This document shows, piece after piece, positions 14,801 to 15,464 of a stretch of 15,464 nucleotides of DNA. The translations under genes were made by a program, and so were the position numbers. The notes below the pieces were generated by a model. It had not been told where the DNA came from. It saw only the letters and a program-made list of their open reading frames with translations, and did no database searches. Origin of the DNA: Verrucomicrobiota bacterium (GTDB lineage Bacteria > Verrucomicrobiota > Kiritimatiellia > JAAZAB01); NCBI GenBank assembly GCA_018896395.1, contig JAHIMN010000070.1, forward strand, positions 1 through 15,464, read 5' to 3'. Numbering within the stretch: the stretch's first letter is position 1; each line of letters starts with the position of its first letter.

Positions 14801-15218
14801 GCAGCAGAGTCCCGCCAAAAGGCGCCAGCCACTTGTTAACATCTTCCTTGGCGGACATGAACTGGCAGAAGAAGAGCACCCCTCCGCCGGCCTTGACGAA
14901 CTTCTCCAAGACTTGAACCGGTCCCTCGCCTTCCACCTTCTTGGGAACCGGCGGCTCATCCACCGCGATGATCACGTGGTACTGCTGCGCCGTTGCCCAC
15001 GTTAACGCGGCAAGTTTGCCGGACCGCACCTCGGCGCCCGCCGACGCGAGCTTCCGCACGGCCGGAATGTTCATCAGGTCAAAGTAGCCGGCACAGACCA
15101 AAATCCGCACCCCTTTGAGATCAAGCGGCGGGGGTTTCGGTGCCTCGGCAGCATGCAACCAACCCGCGGCGGCCACACTCAAAACCAGGACGATCGCTGC
15201 CAATTTCGTGATTCTCAT
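11826..15218 (-). CDS. Secreted multidomain protein: amidotransferase-like domain, degenerate PHP (CehA-like) domain, beta-rich C-terminus
   Basis: The 1130-residue protein starts with a clear signal peptide (MRITKLAAIVLVLSVAAAGW, then LHAAEA, cleavage near residue 24-26), so it is exported to the periplasm or beyond. Residues about 35-290 look like a class I glutamine-amidotransferase/ThuA-like fold (ILVCAGYFD, YHVIIAVDEPP, FVKAGGGVLFFCQF, GAGAIVLVGISP); such domains in hydrolases are usually not amidotransferases. A PHP-like domain begins near 338 with VIGLHSTLSDGKATPEALI, followed by LQWVAFTEKF and LPGLDYADNTGDRWVVFGDF. The second His of HxH is replaced by Thr (H342, S343, T344), and the usual TDH is TEK (370-372), so metal binding is probably lost or changed. 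The C-terminal half is rich in beta strands (YRLKLSVQSSAPEVTINDI, WRFMCGDRGN). AAAGGA lies 9 bases before ATG 15218. It is the first gene of the operon with the glycosidase. The domain make-up is reliable; function is unknown. Confidence 0.7.
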   Translation of the reverse strand: MRITKLAAIVLVLSVAAAGWLHAAEAPKPPPLDLKGVRILVCAGYFDLMNIPAVRKLASAGAEVRSGKLAALTWATAQQYHVIIAVDEPPVPKKVEGEGPVQVLEKFVKAGGGVLFFCQFMSAKEDVNKWLAPFGGTLLREFIQDPQHTFKNPTGFNLSYAYTESVTSGHPLTEGVKGIWYNAQLNLFHTSSIDVSKDWKVLVAGEASAKTTTVGGLYEEHIQSPGKYQSSPPIIAAREMGAGAIVLVGISPMEAFYGQGLPAYQDIMMEKGDGMRKSDFRRFYENALRWLANHGKAAAGLGQGDLKPLVNSWANRPQIDWSKNILGGQQCTKPIKGVIGLHSTLSDGKATPEALIAKARESGLQWVAFTEKFELLAAGPWTKKPITTGMLASAGERTETISPDKWEQLRKICREASTDDFAVLPGLDYADNTGDRWVVFGDFNWPPEKVFSPDKKKIIQPQWWFNIGTVPNGPYNATKNHLRPWDYSMYNMWPIRTTIDDKQVDDALAAFHYVQGNMDDPFPMAVDMIYTEEQLAAASQRMCNYVTLDKPGNLAKFYQGHMYYGSARGFVSDGPVVTDWRCYNDGRIAGEKWYLPTSERYRLKLSVQSSAPEVTINDIKFYDGPYLFRRYCPKQPKVTITIDAPHDKQHNIFAEITDSNGKTAITGGYSLRDYANWRFMCGDRGNSICDGVQTDKAGPYLMGPTAPYQRKMTAFGVCAGYGTRHFNVLPPNFDGGMRPIGMHVIPRIKIPGFTLQPPNSTLEARNEIPVCSRDGILQEDTITGYFTTNASAWVPKLAPVDIKDVTINYRYLNITPRAGDPGVILLEGKIGFTKAAKVESLAIFSVSHTSQPGEGDHYAMVTPEQNIVGLTHTTPFNVVAPMAPGSYVAEFPSLWGATGAMALDDGYVASVYAKFPGVHLSVSLGNMPREMKAGEELKYRLILMHGRPNELPNTADWENFAKAMGFRGNPAYKVKDVKVGKVKGTKFLLELEPSDSGFAGTISACDLPIRLPIRVAGMNQNWTFAYFDLDRKEWFPSAVDQVISQGYFTLDTRRGNHRIFAGHPVLADNKDLRILVLSDGASKVQASVNNVGDAAVDATIRLNPALGKAAPVKVHLGSGEVKDLEFTFGP

Positions 15219-15227
15219 AGGTATTTT

Positions 15228-15233
15228 TCCTTT
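15228..15233 (-). promoter_or_regulatory. Shine-Dalgarno of the 15218 gene
   Basis: AAAGGA on the minus strand is 9 bases upstream of ATG 15218. It supports this start, which also gives a complete signal peptide. Confidence 0.65.
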
Positions 15234-15348
15234 CTTGGGGTGGAATAGTCCGGTGAAGCTACTTACCGTGAGTCAACTCGGGGATGGGCCATCTCTCTCA
15301 GCCGTAACCATGCAGTCGAAATGGAACTCTTCGCTTTTTAATGGTGCG

Positions 15349-15377
15349 AATGTTTCAAAAGGGGGCCGGGATGTCAA
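15349..15377 (-). promoter_or_regulatory. Promoter candidate for the leftward two-gene operon
   Basis: On the minus strand a perfect -35 TTGACA (15377-15372) is followed after 17 bases by AACATT (15354-15349), which matches the -10 consensus at three of six positions. It lies about 130 bases upstream of ATG 15218. The -10 is weak, so an activator or a different start is possible. No gene is seen to its right up to the window end. Confidence 0.4.
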
Positions 15378-15464
15378 GTCTGAAGGCTAAAACAAGCTGA
15401 TGGTGAGTTGAAACGGCCCTGGCCTTCGGGACAGATGCGTTTTCGAGCAAAAAGCGACGTGGGG

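Overview
The window carries three housekeeping genes on the left (1-5318) and three large accessory genes on the right (6100-15218), separated by a 781-base intergenic region full of repeats. The housekeeping genes are the 3' end of a B12-dependent class II ribonucleotide reductase, pgpA, and an unusually long glnE. The accessory genes are two CehA/McbA-type PHP-fold proteins and one GH106-like glycoside hydrolase. This gene content, together with signal-peptide-bearing multidomain hydrolases and intergenic arrays of short variant words, suggests a heterotrophic Gram-negative bacterium of the PVC group or a neighbouring lineage (Verrucomicrobiota, Kiritimatiellota, Lentisphaerota, Planctomycetota). 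That placement is an inference from style of sequence, with no marker gene to confirm it.

Layout: nrdJ (partial, +) and pgpA (+) converge on glnE (-). The 3' ends of pgpA and glnE meet in a 63-base repeat that also supplies the glnE stop codon. glnE is about 390 residues longer than the E. coli protein. The extra N-terminus looks like the tandem ACT module of the uridylyltransferase GlnD, so this enzyme may sense a small ligand itself. A palindrome-rich stretch encodes an in-frame insertion in its C-terminal half. From 5319 to 6099 there is no convincing gene, only repeats, a good sigma-70-type promoter, a fragment of a miniature mobile element and an operator-like palindrome.

The PHP-family gene at 6100-8658 is visibly more GC-rich than the glycosidase gene beside it. 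It is bracketed by inverted copies of the same element: a 46-base fragment on the left and a complete 160-base MITE-like element on the right. The right copy supplies the last six codons and the stop of the gene. On the other strand a two-gene operon (15218 to 8852) encodes a secreted protein with an amidotransferase-like N-terminal domain, a PHP domain that has lost key metal ligands and a beta-rich C-terminus, followed 46 bases later by the GH106-like glycosidase. The operon and the PHP gene converge on the MITE.

The accessory genes plausibly act on an external or imported glycoconjugate, but no substrate can be read from the sequence. The most notable points are the ACT-GlnE fusion, the palindromic in-frame insertion in glnE, the MITE-bracketed PHP gene and the degenerate PHP domain of the secreted protein.
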